Origin: Caulobacter segnis
GTDB lineage: Bacteria > Pseudomonadota > Alphaproteobacteria > Caulobacterales > Caulobacteraceae
Reading direction: 5' to 3'
DNA: 64,000 nucleotides
NCBI RefSeq assembly: GCF_019931575.1
Contig: NZ_CP082923.1
Span: 3,348,001 to 3,412,000, forward strand
Below, in pieces: positions 33,652 through 42,087 of this stretch; position 1 is the first letter of the stretch, and each line of letters begins with the position of its first letter. The translations under genes and the position numbers were made by a program. The notes beneath the pieces are model-generated. The model ran no database searches, was not told where the DNA came from, and saw only the letters and a program-made list of their open reading frames with translations.

Positions 33652-36048
33652 ATGACCAACCTTCGATTCTGGCTGCTCGCCTCCTCGGCGGCCGCCGTGC
33701 TCGCGGCCGCGCCCGGCGCGGCCCTGGCCCAGACCTCGACCACCGACTCAGCCCAGCTGGAGGAGATCATCGTCACCTCCACCAAGCGCGCCGAGCGCCT
33801 CCAGGACGTGCCGGTGTCGGTGACCGCCGTCACCGCCGACGTGCTGGAGCGCAACAACGTCCGCGAACTGGGCGACCTGGTGAAGCTGTCGCCGGGCTTG
33901 GTGATCAACTACGGCAGCCAGCCCGGCAACTTCAGCATCAACATGCGCGGCATCGGCACCTTCTCGAACGGCATCGCCGTCGAGTCCGACGTGGCGGTGG
34001 TTATCGACGACGTGCCGGTCGGCTTCCAGGCGGCCGCGTTCAAGGACCTGATCGACGTCGAGCGCGTCGAAGTCCTGCGCGGCCCGCAGAGCACGCTGTT
34101 CGGCAAGAGCGCCATCGCCGGCGTGCTCAACATCGCCACCGCGGCCCCGACCAAGGAATTCTCCGGCAAGGGCATGATCCTGGTCACCGACGACAGCGAG
34201 AAGCGCGCCGGTTTCACCGTGTCGGGCCCGATCAAGGACGACCTGCTGATGCGCCTGACCGTCGCCAGGAGCGACTATGACGGCAACCTCAAGAACCTGA
34301 CCACCGGCAAGAACGTCAACGGCAGCGCCGGCTTCACCGCTACCGCCAAGCTGGTCTGGACGCCGACCGAGAACCTGACCCTCAGCCTGGCCCCGCGCTA
34401 CAACCACAATGTTTCGAGCTGCTGCGCCAGCGCGATCACCGAGCTGACGCCGGGCCTGTTCTATCAGGGTGCGCCGGCCTTCCCGGCTACCCTGACCCTG
34501 CGCGGCATCACCTTCGACAAGAACAACCACTTCGTCCGGGCCGACGACCGGATCGGCGGCGGCAATTCGGACGTCTTCGGCACAACCGCGCGCATCGACT
34601 ACGACTTCGGCGACGGCTCGATCCTGAAGGGCCACACCCTGTCGTCGATCACCGCGCACGATCGCTGGAAGATGATCGACTTCCAGGACATCGACGGCAC
34701 CGACCAACCGTTCCTGCTGGGCTTCCCGGTCGCCAGTCCGTCGGGCGTCAACAGCGGCGCCCATATCGACGGCTACTTCCACGCCGACAGCTGGACCCAG
34801 GAGTTCCGCCTGACCTCGCCTGGCGACACGCGCTTCCGCTACGTGGCCGGCCTCTGGTACGCCAAGAACGACCTGGACCGCTATCTGAACCGCGGCCCGG
34901 TGCTGCAACTGGCCCGCTACCTGGCCGAAAGCACCAACGAGAACTACTCGGCCTACGCCAACGCCACCTGGGACATCACCGATAGGCTCAGCCTGACCGG
35001 CGGCGGCCGCCTGAACCGCCAGAAGATCAGCTACAAGTTCGACAAGACGATCTTCGCCAGCACGGTCCCCGGCGCTGCCACCACGCACCAGCTGTTCGGC
35101 AAGTCGGACGAGGACGACGCCTTCACCGGCAAGATCGGCGCGCAGTACAAGGTCACGCCGGACATCATGACGTTCGCGACCTTCTCGACCGGCTACAAGG
35201 GCCAGGCCTACGACCTCGTCAGCACCTTTGACGCCCGGATCGCAGCGCAGATGCCGGTGCCGCCCGAGACGGCCAAGAACTACGAGGTGGGCTTCAAGAG
35301 CAGCCTGCTGAACCGCCGGGTCTACTTCAACGCCACCGTGTTCCGGGCCGACTACAAGGGCTTCCAGACCTCGGTCACCTCGTTCCTGCCGGACGGCACG
35401 TTCCTGACCTTCCTGAACAGCGTCGGCCAGTTGCGCACCCAGGGCGTCGAGCTGGACGCCGTGGCGCGGATCACGTCGAACCTGCGCCTGAACGGCGCCT
35501 TCGCCTATACCGACGCCACGGTCGTCGATTTCCCCAACGGTCCCTGCAACAACAGCCAGCCGGCCACCGCCGACCTGCCGCTGCAGCCGGCGGGCTATGT
35601 CGGCAAGCCGGGCGAGTGCTACCGCACCCCGACCACCAACGGCCGCGTGCAGAACCTGGCTGGCAAGCGCCTGAACAACACCCCGAAGTTCAAGTTCAAC
35701 ATTGGCGGCCAGTACGACATCGAGCTGCCCGGTATGCCCTTCAAGGGCTTCGTCGGCGCGACCTATCGCTGGCAAGATGACGTCAACTTCTCGCTCAGCC
35801 AGGATCCGCGCACGATCCAGAAGTCGTACGGCATCGTGGACCTGAAGGTCGGCGTCACCGACCGCGAGGGCCGCTACACGGTCTCGGCCTTCGCCAACAA
35901 CCTGTTCGACAAGCGCTACGCCCAGGGCCTGGGCAACGGGACGTCGGGCTACAGCAACCCGGCCATCCCGACGGCCCAGGGCCGCACCTGGTTCCCGGGC
36001 CGCGACGCCTTCCGCTACTTCGGGGCGCGTCTCGACGTGAACTTCTAG
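33652..36048 (+). CDS. TonB-dependent receptor, probably for pectin oligosaccharides
   Basis: A 798-residue outer-membrane receptor. A signal peptide (about 1-26, ending AALAQ) is followed by the TonB box EEIIVTSTKR, a plug domain (PVSVTAVTADVLERNNVREL; RVEVLRGPQSTLFGKSAIAGV) and a 22-strand barrel ending FRYFGARLDVNF with the terminal Phe. It belongs to the large iron-complex/sugar receptor group of Caulobacter-type bacteria. The substrate is inferred as oligogalacturonate or rhamnogalacturonan fragments from the adjacent kduI, GH105 and two GntR/FCD regulators. A terminator follows at 36081. Confidence 0.93.
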   Translation: MTNLRFWLLASSAAAVLAAAPGAALAQTSTTDSAQLEEIIVTSTKRAERLQDVPVSVTAVTADVLERNNVRELGDLVKLSPGLVINYGSQPGNFSINMRGIGTFSNGIAVESDVAVVIDDVPVGFQAAAFKDLIDVERVEVLRGPQSTLFGKSAIAGVLNIATAAPTKEFSGKGMILVTDDSEKRAGFTVSGPIKDDLLMRLTVARSDYDGNLKNLTTGKNVNGSAGFTATAKLVWTPTENLTLSLAPRYNHNVSSCCASAITELTPGLFYQGAPAFPATLTLRGITFDKNNHFVRADDRIGGGNSDVFGTTARIDYDFGDGSILKGHTLSSITAHDRWKMIDFQDIDGTDQPFLLGFPVASPSGVNSGAHIDGYFHADSWTQEFRLTSPGDTRFRYVAGLWYAKNDLDRYLNRGPVLQLARYLAESTNENYSAYANATWDITDRLSLTGGGRLNRQKISYKFDKTIFASTVPGAATTHQLFGKSDEDDAFTGKIGAQYKVTPDIMTFATFSTGYKGQAYDLVSTFDARIAAQMPVPPETAKNYEVGFKSSLLNRRVYFNATVFRADYKGFQTSVTSFLPDGTFLTFLNSVGQLRTQGVELDAVARITSNLRLNGAFAYTDATVVDFPNGPCNNSQPATADLPLQPAGYVGKPGECYRTPTTNGRVQNLAGKRLNNTPKFKFNIGGQYDIELPGMPFKGFVGATYRWQDDVNFSLSQDPRTIQKSYGIVDLKVGVTDREGRYTVSAFANNLFDKRYAQGLGNGTSGYSNPAIPTAQGRTWFPGRDAFRYFGARLDVNF

Positions 36049-36080
36049 AGGCTCCTCCCCTTACAGAGCTCCCCCTGCGC

Positions 36081-36112
36081 GGCCGGGTCCTTCGGGATCC
36101 GGCCCTCTTTTT
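36081..36112 (+). terminator. UUCG-loop intrinsic terminator after the TonB receptor
   Basis: GGCCGGGTCC and GGATCCGGCC form a 10-bp stem (one G-U pair) closed by TTCG and followed by CTCTTTTT. It lies 33 bases past the receptor stop, before the convergent gntR gene. Confidence 0.9.
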
Positions 36113-36127
36113 GAGCGGAGCGGAAGG

Positions 36128-36907
36128 CTACTTCGCGGCGCTGGCCGCGCGGAGGGCGATCTCCTCGCGCTTGGCCGCCAGACTCTCGCGCGTGCGCTCG
36201 ATGGCTTCCAGTTCGGCGGTCAGCAGCAGGTTCTCGATCAGGCCGCCCAGGTGGGCCTGCATGGCCGCGCGGGCGGCCTTGGGATCACGGGTGCGTAGGG
36301 CCTCGACGATCTCCTGGTGCTCGTCCTTCAGCGGACGCTTCCGCACATGCCGGGCCTTTTCCAGCATCTGCATGCATAGGCGCGAGCGGTAGCGCAGGTC
36401 CCAGGTGTTCTCGACGATCCGCGCCACGGCGACATTGCGCGTGGCCTGGGCGATGGAAATGTGGAACTGGCGGTCGGCCAGTTCGGACTGCTCCTTGGTC
36501 GATTCCTCGCTGTTCATCTCGGTGACCAGGGTCTCGAGATAGGCCAGTTCCTCGTCGGTGATCAGGGTGGCGGCCAGGGCGGCGGCCTCGCCCTCGAACA
36601 GACGGCGGGCCTCGGCCTGCTCGAACGCCCCGATGTCGAGGTCCTTCACCGGCGGCGGCGGCTGGTCCAGGCGCACATAGACGCCCGAGCCCTGGCGGGC
36701 TTCCAGCAGGCCCCGCATCTCCAGGGCGATCACGGCCCGGCGCACGGTGGGACGGCTGACGCCGAAGTCGTCGGCCAGGTCGCGTTCGGATGGCAGGCGA
36801 TGACCGGGCTGGAAGACGCCGCTGGCGATCGACGCGCTGATCGAGGCCGCCACCTGCTGGTAGAGCCGCGTGGAGTCCGTGGACGGGGTGCCCGAAGGGG
36901 TCGACAT
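36128..36907 (-). CDS. GntR/FadR-family (FCD) regulator, second copy
   Basis: A 259-residue regulator paralogous to the one at 30450-31205. The winged helix (FQPGHRLPSERDLADDFGVSRPTVRRAVIAL) is followed by an FCD domain with ADRQFHISIAQATRN, DEHQEIVEAL and MQAHLGGLIENLL. The two proteins share the (R)LYQQVA opening, the LEARQGSGVYV turn and an ending of the type R.E..A.KR.E..LR. The upstream 324-bp region contains two TGGCC-N2-ACCA elements, consistent with autoregulation. The ligand is probably a uronate derivative. Confidence 0.92.
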   Translation of the reverse strand: MSTPSGTPSTDSTRLYQQVAASISASIASGVFQPGHRLPSERDLADDFGVSRPTVRRAVIALEMRGLLEARQGSGVYVRLDQPPPPVKDLDIGAFEQAEARRLFEGEAAALAATLITDEELAYLETLVTEMNSEESTKEQSELADRQFHISIAQATRNVAVARIVENTWDLRYRSRLCMQMLEKARHVRKRPLKDEHQEIVEALRTRDPKAARAAMQAHLGGLIENLLLTAELEAIERTRESLAAKREEIALRAASAAK

Positions 36908-36993
36908 CGTGAGCGCCGTAGACGCGCGCCAAAGCCGGCGCGTCGCACAGGACTAACGCCGGTTCGTTCGCCTCACAAGCGTTCGCGCGCAAG

Positions 36994-37004
36994 TGGCCTT
37001 ACCA
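36994..37004. promoter_or_regulatory. Candidate GntR/FCD operator upstream of the second gntR gene
   Basis: TGGCCTTACCA fits TGG-N5-CCA and lies 87 bases upstream of the gntR start. It differs from the elements at 33569 and 37182 only in the two central bases. Confidence 0.42.
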
Positions 37005-37181
37005 AGACCGGCGAGCGGCCGGAGGGTAAGGACTCCGGCCGCCTTCGTCGTCCGCCCCGGGAGGAGGTTGGCGCAAGGTAAGCAGCGCCTGTGGTCGACG
37101 AGCGATCGACCGCGAGGAGGTGGAGCTCCCGACGGTCGCGCCCAAGCACCTTACCGAAACTGGCCAGGCGTGCAATCAAAA

Positions 37182-37192
37182 TGGCCTGACCA
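37182..37192. promoter_or_regulatory. Candidate GntR/FCD operator near the GST gene end
   Basis: TGGCCTGACCA fits the same pattern and is followed at 37204-37216 by the weaker TTTGTACGACCAA. It is 275 bases from the gntR start. Confidence 0.38.
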
Positions 37193-37231
37193 ATATTGTC
37201 AAATTTGTACGACCAATTTGAGAACGCCGAC

Positions 37232-37963
37232 CTAGGCCGCCTGGCGCAGCCCCCAGGGATGGGCGGGATAGAACTGGGCCATCATCCGGCCGACATAGTC
37301 GACCAGACGCGGATAACGCTCGGCCTCGCGCCGCAACGGCGAGTCGAAGAAAGGCGTCATGATCGCCGCCAGCATGGCGAAGGCGGTGGCGTCGACGCCA
37401 ACCGGATGACTATCGCGCATCAGATAGGCCTTGTCCTCCAGAAGCTCGTCCAGCGCTCGCAGCGACAGGGTTCCCAGCCACACCACCTCCTCGCGCAGGT
37501 GACGGCCGACGCCGACGGCGCGGACGTTCGTGGCGATCGCCTCCTGCAAACCGCGCCGCAGGTCCTCGCGCATATGCTCAGGCGCTTGGTCAAACCACCG
37601 GGCGGCGCCCTTGGCGAAGTTGGCCGGGTCCAGATGCCGGAAATAGGCCGACACCCAGCCCAGCTGGTTTTCCACCATCCGCTCGATCGCCCAGGCCTGG
37701 GCCCGCTCCTTGCCAGAGAGGCCGATGTCAAGGTCGACATCGTACCGCTGCTCGATGTGGGCGCGGATGAAGGTCGAGTCGCCGATCGCCTGGGCGGCGT
37801 CCTCGATCCACGGCAGCTGGCCCTTGGGCGCGGTCTCGCGGCTCCCCTTGGTCTTCTTGTATTTGAGGCCCGCCATCATCAGCTGGACCTCGGTCTTGGT
37901 CACGTAAGGGCTGATCTCGGGCAGCCCGAACCCGGCTCCGGCGGCGAACAGCGTGATCATCAT
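37232..37963 (-). CDS. Glutathione S-transferase-like protein (metaxin/Fax type)
   Basis: A 243-residue protein with an N-terminal thioredoxin-like GST domain (MITLFAAGAGFGLPEISPYVTK; ETAPKGQLPWIEDAAQAIGDSTFI) and an all-helical C-terminal domain. The GDS-x2-I motif (ADSxxI type) corresponds to the glutathione-site turn. The pattern resembles the Fax/metaxin branch more than classical GSTs. The frame offers two adjacent ATG codons; the second (37960) sits seven bases from GGAG and may be the true start. It diverges from a WYL regulator across a large palindrome (38009-38034) and is probably under its control. Confidence 0.85.
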   Translation of the reverse strand: MMITLFAAGAGFGLPEISPYVTKTEVQLMMAGLKYKKTKGSRETAPKGQLPWIEDAAQAIGDSTFIRAHIEQRYDVDLDIGLSGKERAQAWAIERMVENQLGWVSAYFRHLDPANFAKGAARWFDQAPEHMREDLRRGLQEAIATNVRAVGVGRHLREEVVWLGTLSLRALDELLEDKAYLMRDSHPVGVDATAFAMLAAIMTPFFDSPLRREAERYPRLVDYVGRMMAQFYPAHPWGLRQAA

Positions 37964-37997
37964 CCCTCTCCGATCTCGAATGTCGTGGTGACCACTT

Positions 37998-38034
37998 GCT
38001 ACCGCCAGGCTACTGCCAGCATGCTGTCAGTAGC
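37998..38034. promoter_or_regulatory. Palindrome and direct repeat in the GST / WYL-regulator divergent region
   Basis: Two head-to-tail copies GCTACCGCCAG (37998-38008) and GCTACTGCCAG (38009-38019) are followed by an inverted copy CTGTCAGTAGC (38024-38034). The last two form a 26-bp palindrome, 38009-38034, with CAGCATGCTG at its core and 24 of 26 positions symmetric. It lies 46 bases from the GST start and 21 bases from the WYL-regulator start. It is very likely an operator, most simply for the WYL regulator. Confidence 0.75.
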
Positions 38035-38054
38035 GATCGCCGATATGTGAAGCC

Positions 38055-38774
38055 ATGAGACGCGCCGAACGCCTTTTCCAGATCATCCAGATCCTGCGCC
38101 GCAGCCGCGCGCCGGTGACGGCCGACGCCATCGCCGCCGAGCTGGAGACGTCGAAACGCAGTGTCTATCGCGACATCGCCGCCCTGGTTGGCCAGCGCGC
38201 GCCCATCCGCGGCGAGGCCGGCGTGGGCTATGTGCTGGAGGCCGGCTTCGACATGCCGCCCCTGATGCTGACGCCCGACGAGATCGAGGCGGCGGTGCTG
38301 GGCGCGCAATGGGTGGCGGGCCGCGGCGATCCGGTGCTGGCCAAGGCGGCCAACGATCTGATCAGCAAGATCGCCGCCGCCGTGCCCGACCGCCTGCGGC
38401 CCTATGTGCTGGAGCCGGCGATCGGCGCCTCGCCTGCCTGGAAGCCCGAGACCGACCGCATCGACGTCGCCCAGGTCCGCGCCTGGATCCACGCCGGCCG
38501 CAAGATTCGCCTGAACTACAGCGACGAGGCCGGGACGGTCAGCGACCGGGTGATCTGGCCGGTCACTGTCGGCTACCGCGAGACCATCCGCATGATCATC
38601 GCCTGGTGCGAGCTACGCGAGGCCTTCCGCACCTTCCGCACCGACCGCGTCGTCGGCGCCGAGTTCCTGGAGGAACGCCACGGCAAGCGCCCGGCGGTGC
38701 TGCGCGGCGAGTGGGTCAAGTTCCGCGACGCCGAGATCGCCGCGTGGAAGCTGCGCGAAAAGACCGCCTGCTGA
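38055..38774 (+). CDS. YafY-type HTH/WYL-domain transcriptional regulator
   Basis: A 239-residue regulator with an N-terminal HTH_11-type winged helix (RAERLFQIIQILRR; AELETSKRSVYRDIAALVG) and a WYL domain (RKIRLNYSDEAGTVSDRVIWPVTVGY; IAWCELREAFRTFRTDRV). Members of this group bind a small ligand or nucleic acid through WYL. It diverges from the GST-like gene with the palindrome between them. It converges with the esterase gene 6 bases beyond. Confidence 0.93.
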   Translation: MRRAERLFQIIQILRRSRAPVTADAIAAELETSKRSVYRDIAALVGQRAPIRGEAGVGYVLEAGFDMPPLMLTPDEIEAAVLGAQWVAGRGDPVLAKAANDLISKIAAAVPDRLRPYVLEPAIGASPAWKPETDRIDVAQVRAWIHAGRKIRLNYSDEAGTVSDRVIWPVTVGYRETIRMIIAWCELREAFRTFRTDRVVGAEFLEERHGKRPAVLRGEWVKFRDAEIAAWKLREKTAC

Positions 38775-38780
38775 CGGACG

Positions 38781-39767
38781 CTACAATCCGTGGCGCTTGG
38801 CGAAGGCCACGAACAGGCCGGGCCAGGCCGACACGGGCTTGTCGGCCGTAAACCGCAGGCCAAAGCCATGGCCGCCTTCCTCGAAGACATGCATCTCGGT
38901 CGGCACAGCCTTGGCCTTCAAGGCCGAGAACATGACCAGGGCGTTCTCTACGGGCACGGTCTTGTCGTCGGCCGCATGGATCACGATCACCGGCGACAGC
39001 CCCACCCTCACCTGCTTTTCGGGCGACAGCTCCAAGGCGCGCTCGGGCGAGGCGTCCTTGACCAGCAGTTGCTTGCGCGAGCCGGCGTGGGCGATGGCCG
39101 GGTCGGTGCTGATCACCGGATACATCAGGGCCGACAGGTTCGGCTTGGCCGGCAGCTGGTCGACGGCGTCGATCGCCGCATAGGTCGGCGCATCGAAGCG
39201 GACGGTCAGGTTGGCCGCCAGGTGCCCCCCGGCCGAGAAGCCCATGATCGCCACGCGGTCGGGCGAGAAGCCCATGGAAGAGGCCTTGGAACGGATCAGG
39301 CGGATGCCGCGCTGGGCGTCCTGCAGCGGCGCGTCGCCGCCCGCCGCCCAGCCGTCGCCGGGCATGCGGTAGAATAGCACGAAACAGGTGTAGCCGCTCT
39401 CGTTCAGCCGGCGGGCCGTCTCGTAGCCCTCCTTGTCCAGCACCACGCGCTCGTAGCCGCCGCCGGGGATCAGCATCACCGCCGCGCCGTTCGGCGTCTT
39501 CGGACGGAAGACCACCAGGGTCGGCTTGCGGGTGTGGACCTGGGCCCGATCGCGCGGGCCGCCCGGCGTGGTGCGATCGACGATCGCCTCCTCGGCCGTG
39601 ACGCCTTCGCCGCCCGGCGCGCCGTTCGGCCAGAGGACGATGACCTCGGTGGGATCCGCTAGAGGGGTCTTGGACTGTTCCACGGCCGCGGCCTCCGCCT
39701 TACGCGCCGCCAGGGATCCCAGGACGCCGGTGACAAAAGCCGCAAGGGCGCCGCGACGGTTCAGCAT
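38781..39767 (-). CDS. Secreted alpha/beta-hydrolase, acetyl-xylan/pectin acetylesterase-like
   Basis: A 328-residue enzyme with an N-terminal export signal (LNRRGALAAFVTGVLGS, ending KAEA; the RR suggests possible Tat export). The hydrolase core shows AVMLIPGGGYERVV (oxyanion hole), the nucleophile elbow GFSAGGHLAANL, an acidic residue in HAADDKTVP and the catalytic His in EEGGHGFGL. The family removes acetyl groups from plant polysaccharides, in line with the nearby pectin genes. It ends 6 bases from the convergent WYL gene. Confidence 0.9.
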   Translation of the reverse strand: MLNRRGALAAFVTGVLGSLAARKAEAAAVEQSKTPLADPTEVIVLWPNGAPGGEGVTAEEAIVDRTTPGGPRDRAQVHTRKPTLVVFRPKTPNGAAVMLIPGGGYERVVLDKEGYETARRLNESGYTCFVLFYRMPGDGWAAGGDAPLQDAQRGIRLIRSKASSMGFSPDRVAIMGFSAGGHLAANLTVRFDAPTYAAIDAVDQLPAKPNLSALMYPVISTDPAIAHAGSRKQLLVKDASPERALELSPEKQVRVGLSPVIVIHAADDKTVPVENALVMFSALKAKAVPTEMHVFEEGGHGFGLRFTADKPVSAWPGLFVAFAKRHGL

Positions 39768-39843
39768 GGGATCGAAGCCTTCTGACGGGTTGGTTGTCTG
39801 GCGCGACCCTAAAGCGGCTTCGGCCGATTTGGAAACCGGTTTC

Positions 39844-40650
39844 CTAGCTTCCCGCGAAGCGAAGGTGGTGCAGGACGATCCCGCTGGTCGTGGCGACGTT
39901 CAGCGAGTCGAAGCCGTTCGCCATCGGGATGCCGATGGTCCGCGCACGCGCCATGACCTCGGGCGTCAGGCCCGGCCCTTCCGCGCCCAGCAGCACCGCC
40001 GTGCGCGGCGCGGGCTTCAGGTTGGCCAGGATCTCGGTCGCCGAGGGACTGAGCGCCAGACCCTCGAAGCCGGTCGCCGCCAGCAGGTCGGCGATATCCT
40101 CACCCCGCTCCAACCGCGCCGTCGGGACCGACAGCACCGCTCCGACCGAAACCCGGATGGCCTTGCGGTATAGCGGATCGCAGCAGTCGGCGTCGAGGAT
40201 CACCGCGTCGGCCCCGAAGGCGGCGGCGTTGCGATAGATGCCGCCAATGTTGTCGTGGTTGGCGACGCCGCACAGCACCAGCACCACCGCCCTCCCCGGC
40301 AATCCGGCCAGCAGATCCCGCGCCGATGTGGGCTCGGGCTTGCGGCCTACCGCCAGCACGCCGCGATGCAGGTGGAAGCCGGCGATGGCGTCCAGCACCG
40401 CCTGGTCGGCGAAGTGCACCGGCGTCTCGTCCGGCAGGCCCGCGAACACCTCGGCCAGCTTGTCCTTCCGCTTGGGATCGATCAGCAGCGACACGACGCG
40501 CTCAGGCGCGTCGCGGGCGAAGGCCCGCAGGACCGTCTCGCCCTCTGCGATGAACAGACCCTCTCGCCCGACCAGGTCGCGCTCCTTGATCGCCCGGAAC
40601 GGGGCGACGGCGGGATCGTCGGGGTCGGTGACGACGCGGAACAGCGGCAA
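39844..40650 (-). CDS. SPOUT (TrmH/SpoU) family RNA 2'-O-methyltransferase
   Basis: A 268-residue protein with an N-terminal substrate-binding domain and a C-terminal SPOUT knot: motif 1 CGVANHDNIGGIYRNAAAFG, motif 2 VLLGAEGPGLTPEVM and motif 3 IPMANGFDSLNVATTSGIV. It transfers a methyl group from S-adenosylmethionine to a ribose 2'-hydroxyl of tRNA or rRNA; the exact site cannot be told. It starts 16 bases after the MFS gene, so the two may be co-transcribed, though their roles do not obviously connect. Confidence 0.93.
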   Translation of the reverse strand: MPLFRVVTDPDDPAVAPFRAIKERDLVGREGLFIAEGETVLRAFARDAPERVVSLLIDPKRKDKLAEVFAGLPDETPVHFADQAVLDAIAGFHLHRGVLAVGRKPEPTSARDLLAGLPGRAVVLVLCGVANHDNIGGIYRNAAAFGADAVILDADCCDPLYRKAIRVSVGAVLSVPTARLERGEDIADLLAATGFEGLALSPSATEILANLKPAPRTAVLLGAEGPGLTPEVMARARTIGIPMANGFDSLNVATTSGIVLHHLRFAGS

Positions 40651-40666
40651 GGGGAACTCCGAAGGG

Positions 40667-41923
40667 CTAGCGCACCCCTCGTATCGGCAGGATCGCCAGA
40701 CCGCCAGCCAGGGCCAGCCCCGCCGCCATCAGGAAGAAAACGTGGAAGTTCTCGTGGCTGGGTCCCAGGCTCCAGACGGCCAGGGCCGGCGCCAAGGCCT
40801 GGGGCAGCGTGTTGGCCAGGTTGATCACCCCCAGGTCCTTGCCCGCGTCGCGCTGCGAGGGCAGCACTTGGGTCACCAGGGCGATGTCGACGGCGCAGAA
40901 GCACCCCGCCCCGCAGCCGAACACCACATAGGCCGCCACCAGCACCGGCCAGCTGGGCGACAGCGAGAACACCACCATCGACGCGGCCAGGACCACGGCC
41001 GCCCCGAAGGCGAACAGCTTCCGGCGCCGCAGCCGGTCCGACAGCATCCCCCCAAGCATGGCCAGCGTGACGTTGGAGATGGTCGAGACGGTCGTCAGGA
41101 ACGCCAGCCCCTCCTCGGCGCGACGGCCGGGGAACAGCTTCGGATAGTCCATCACGTCCTGGAGGAAGTAGAGCATGTAGCACTGCACCAGGCTCAGGGC
41201 GACCAGCACCATGAACCGCCCCAGCCACGCCAGGGCGAAGTCGGGGTGCTTGCGCGGACTGACCCACAGGCCCGAGATGAAATCCCTCAGATTGAACGGC
41301 GGCAGGTCCGCCTTGGCCAGTGGCGGATCACGCAGGCGCAGGACGAACGGCGCCAGGCTGAGCAGCAGGGCGGCCGAGATCGTCGCGTAGCGCTGCCACT
41401 CGACGACCAGGAAGCCGCCGATCACCACCGCCCCGACCGCCGTGCCGATAGGATTTCCCAGGCTGAGGAAGGCCGCGACCATGCCCTTCTGATTGTCCGG
41501 CACCCGGTCGGGCATCACCGCCACCAGGGCCGAGAAGCATAGATTGAAGGTCAGCTGGAACAGGATCACGCCGCCGATCAGGGCCAGCGGCGTCTTGGCG
41601 TTCATGATCGCCAGATAGGCCAGGGAGGCGCCGACCGCGCCCACCACCATCCAGGGCCGCCGGCGGCCGAACCGCGAGGTGGTGCGATCGCTGATCGCCC
41701 CCGCCAGCAGGTTGGCGACGCTGGCGACGATGGCGCCGTAGAAGGCCACCTGGCTCAGGACCACCGCCTTCGAGGCATGGTCGATCGACGCTGCCTTCAG
41801 GGGCAGCAGGACCTGCAGCAGGGGTTGGAAGGAAACGAAGGCCCCGATCTGGGCAAGGGTGTAGGCGGCGATGAAATTCGCGCGCACCGGCACCTTTGGC
41901 CGCGCTCCGTCGTCAGGCGCCAT
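40667..41923 (-). CDS. MFS/GPH-type sugar transporter
   Basis: A 418-residue permease with about 12 membrane helices. Motifs include AGAISDRTTSRFGRRRPWMVVGA (motif A of the GPH/SLC45-like group) and LGGMLSDRLRRRKLFAFGA in the second half. ATG 41923 is chosen over the GTG at 41938 because GGGGAGGTGAG sits directly before it. It diverges from a LacI-type regulator, which usually controls a neighbouring sugar transporter. The substrate is unknown. Confidence 0.9.
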   Translation of the reverse strand: MAPDDGARPKVPVRANFIAAYTLAQIGAFVSFQPLLQVLLPLKAASIDHASKAVVLSQVAFYGAIVASVANLLAGAISDRTTSRFGRRRPWMVVGAVGASLAYLAIMNAKTPLALIGGVILFQLTFNLCFSALVAVMPDRVPDNQKGMVAAFLSLGNPIGTAVGAVVIGGFLVVEWQRYATISAALLLSLAPFVLRLRDPPLAKADLPPFNLRDFISGLWVSPRKHPDFALAWLGRFMVLVALSLVQCYMLYFLQDVMDYPKLFPGRRAEEGLAFLTTVSTISNVTLAMLGGMLSDRLRRRKLFAFGAAVVLAASMVVFSLSPSWPVLVAAYVVFGCGAGCFCAVDIALVTQVLPSQRDAGKDLGVINLANTLPQALAPALAVWSLGPSHENFHVFFLMAAGLALAGGLAILPIRGVR

Positions 41924-41963
41924 CTCACCTCCCCACACGGTCTTTGCGCCGCGTCGCTGTCAC

Positions 41964-41993
41964 ACTGACCGTCAGTCCCTTGCGACACAAGGG
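41964..41993. promoter_or_regulatory. Two adjoining palindromes in the MFS / LacI divergent region
   Basis: ACTGAC-C-GTCAGT (41964-41976) and CCCTTG-CGACA-CAAGGG (41977-41993) are perfect inverted repeats placed end to end. A third, CTTCCGGAAG, lies at 42021-42030. They are 41 bases upstream of the transporter start and likely hold operator and promoter elements. Confidence 0.5.
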
Positions 41994-42087
41994 GTGGCGT
42001 GAGGTTAAGCAGGGAGTTTCCTTCCGGAAGCGACTGGCTTTAGTCTGAGGAAATGGGCGTGAGTCACAAGAAAGTCGGGGCGGACGG

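Larger units (their letters stand above)
36908..37231. other. 324-bp non-coding region upstream of the second gntR gene
   Basis: No convincing gene is present. It holds candidate operators TGGCCTTACCA (36994-37004), TGGCCTGACCA (37182-37192) and TTTGTACGACCAA (37204-37216), plus a GC-rich middle part. The end near 37185-37216 is locally rich in A and T and could carry the promoter of the minus-strand gntR gene. Confidence 0.65.
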
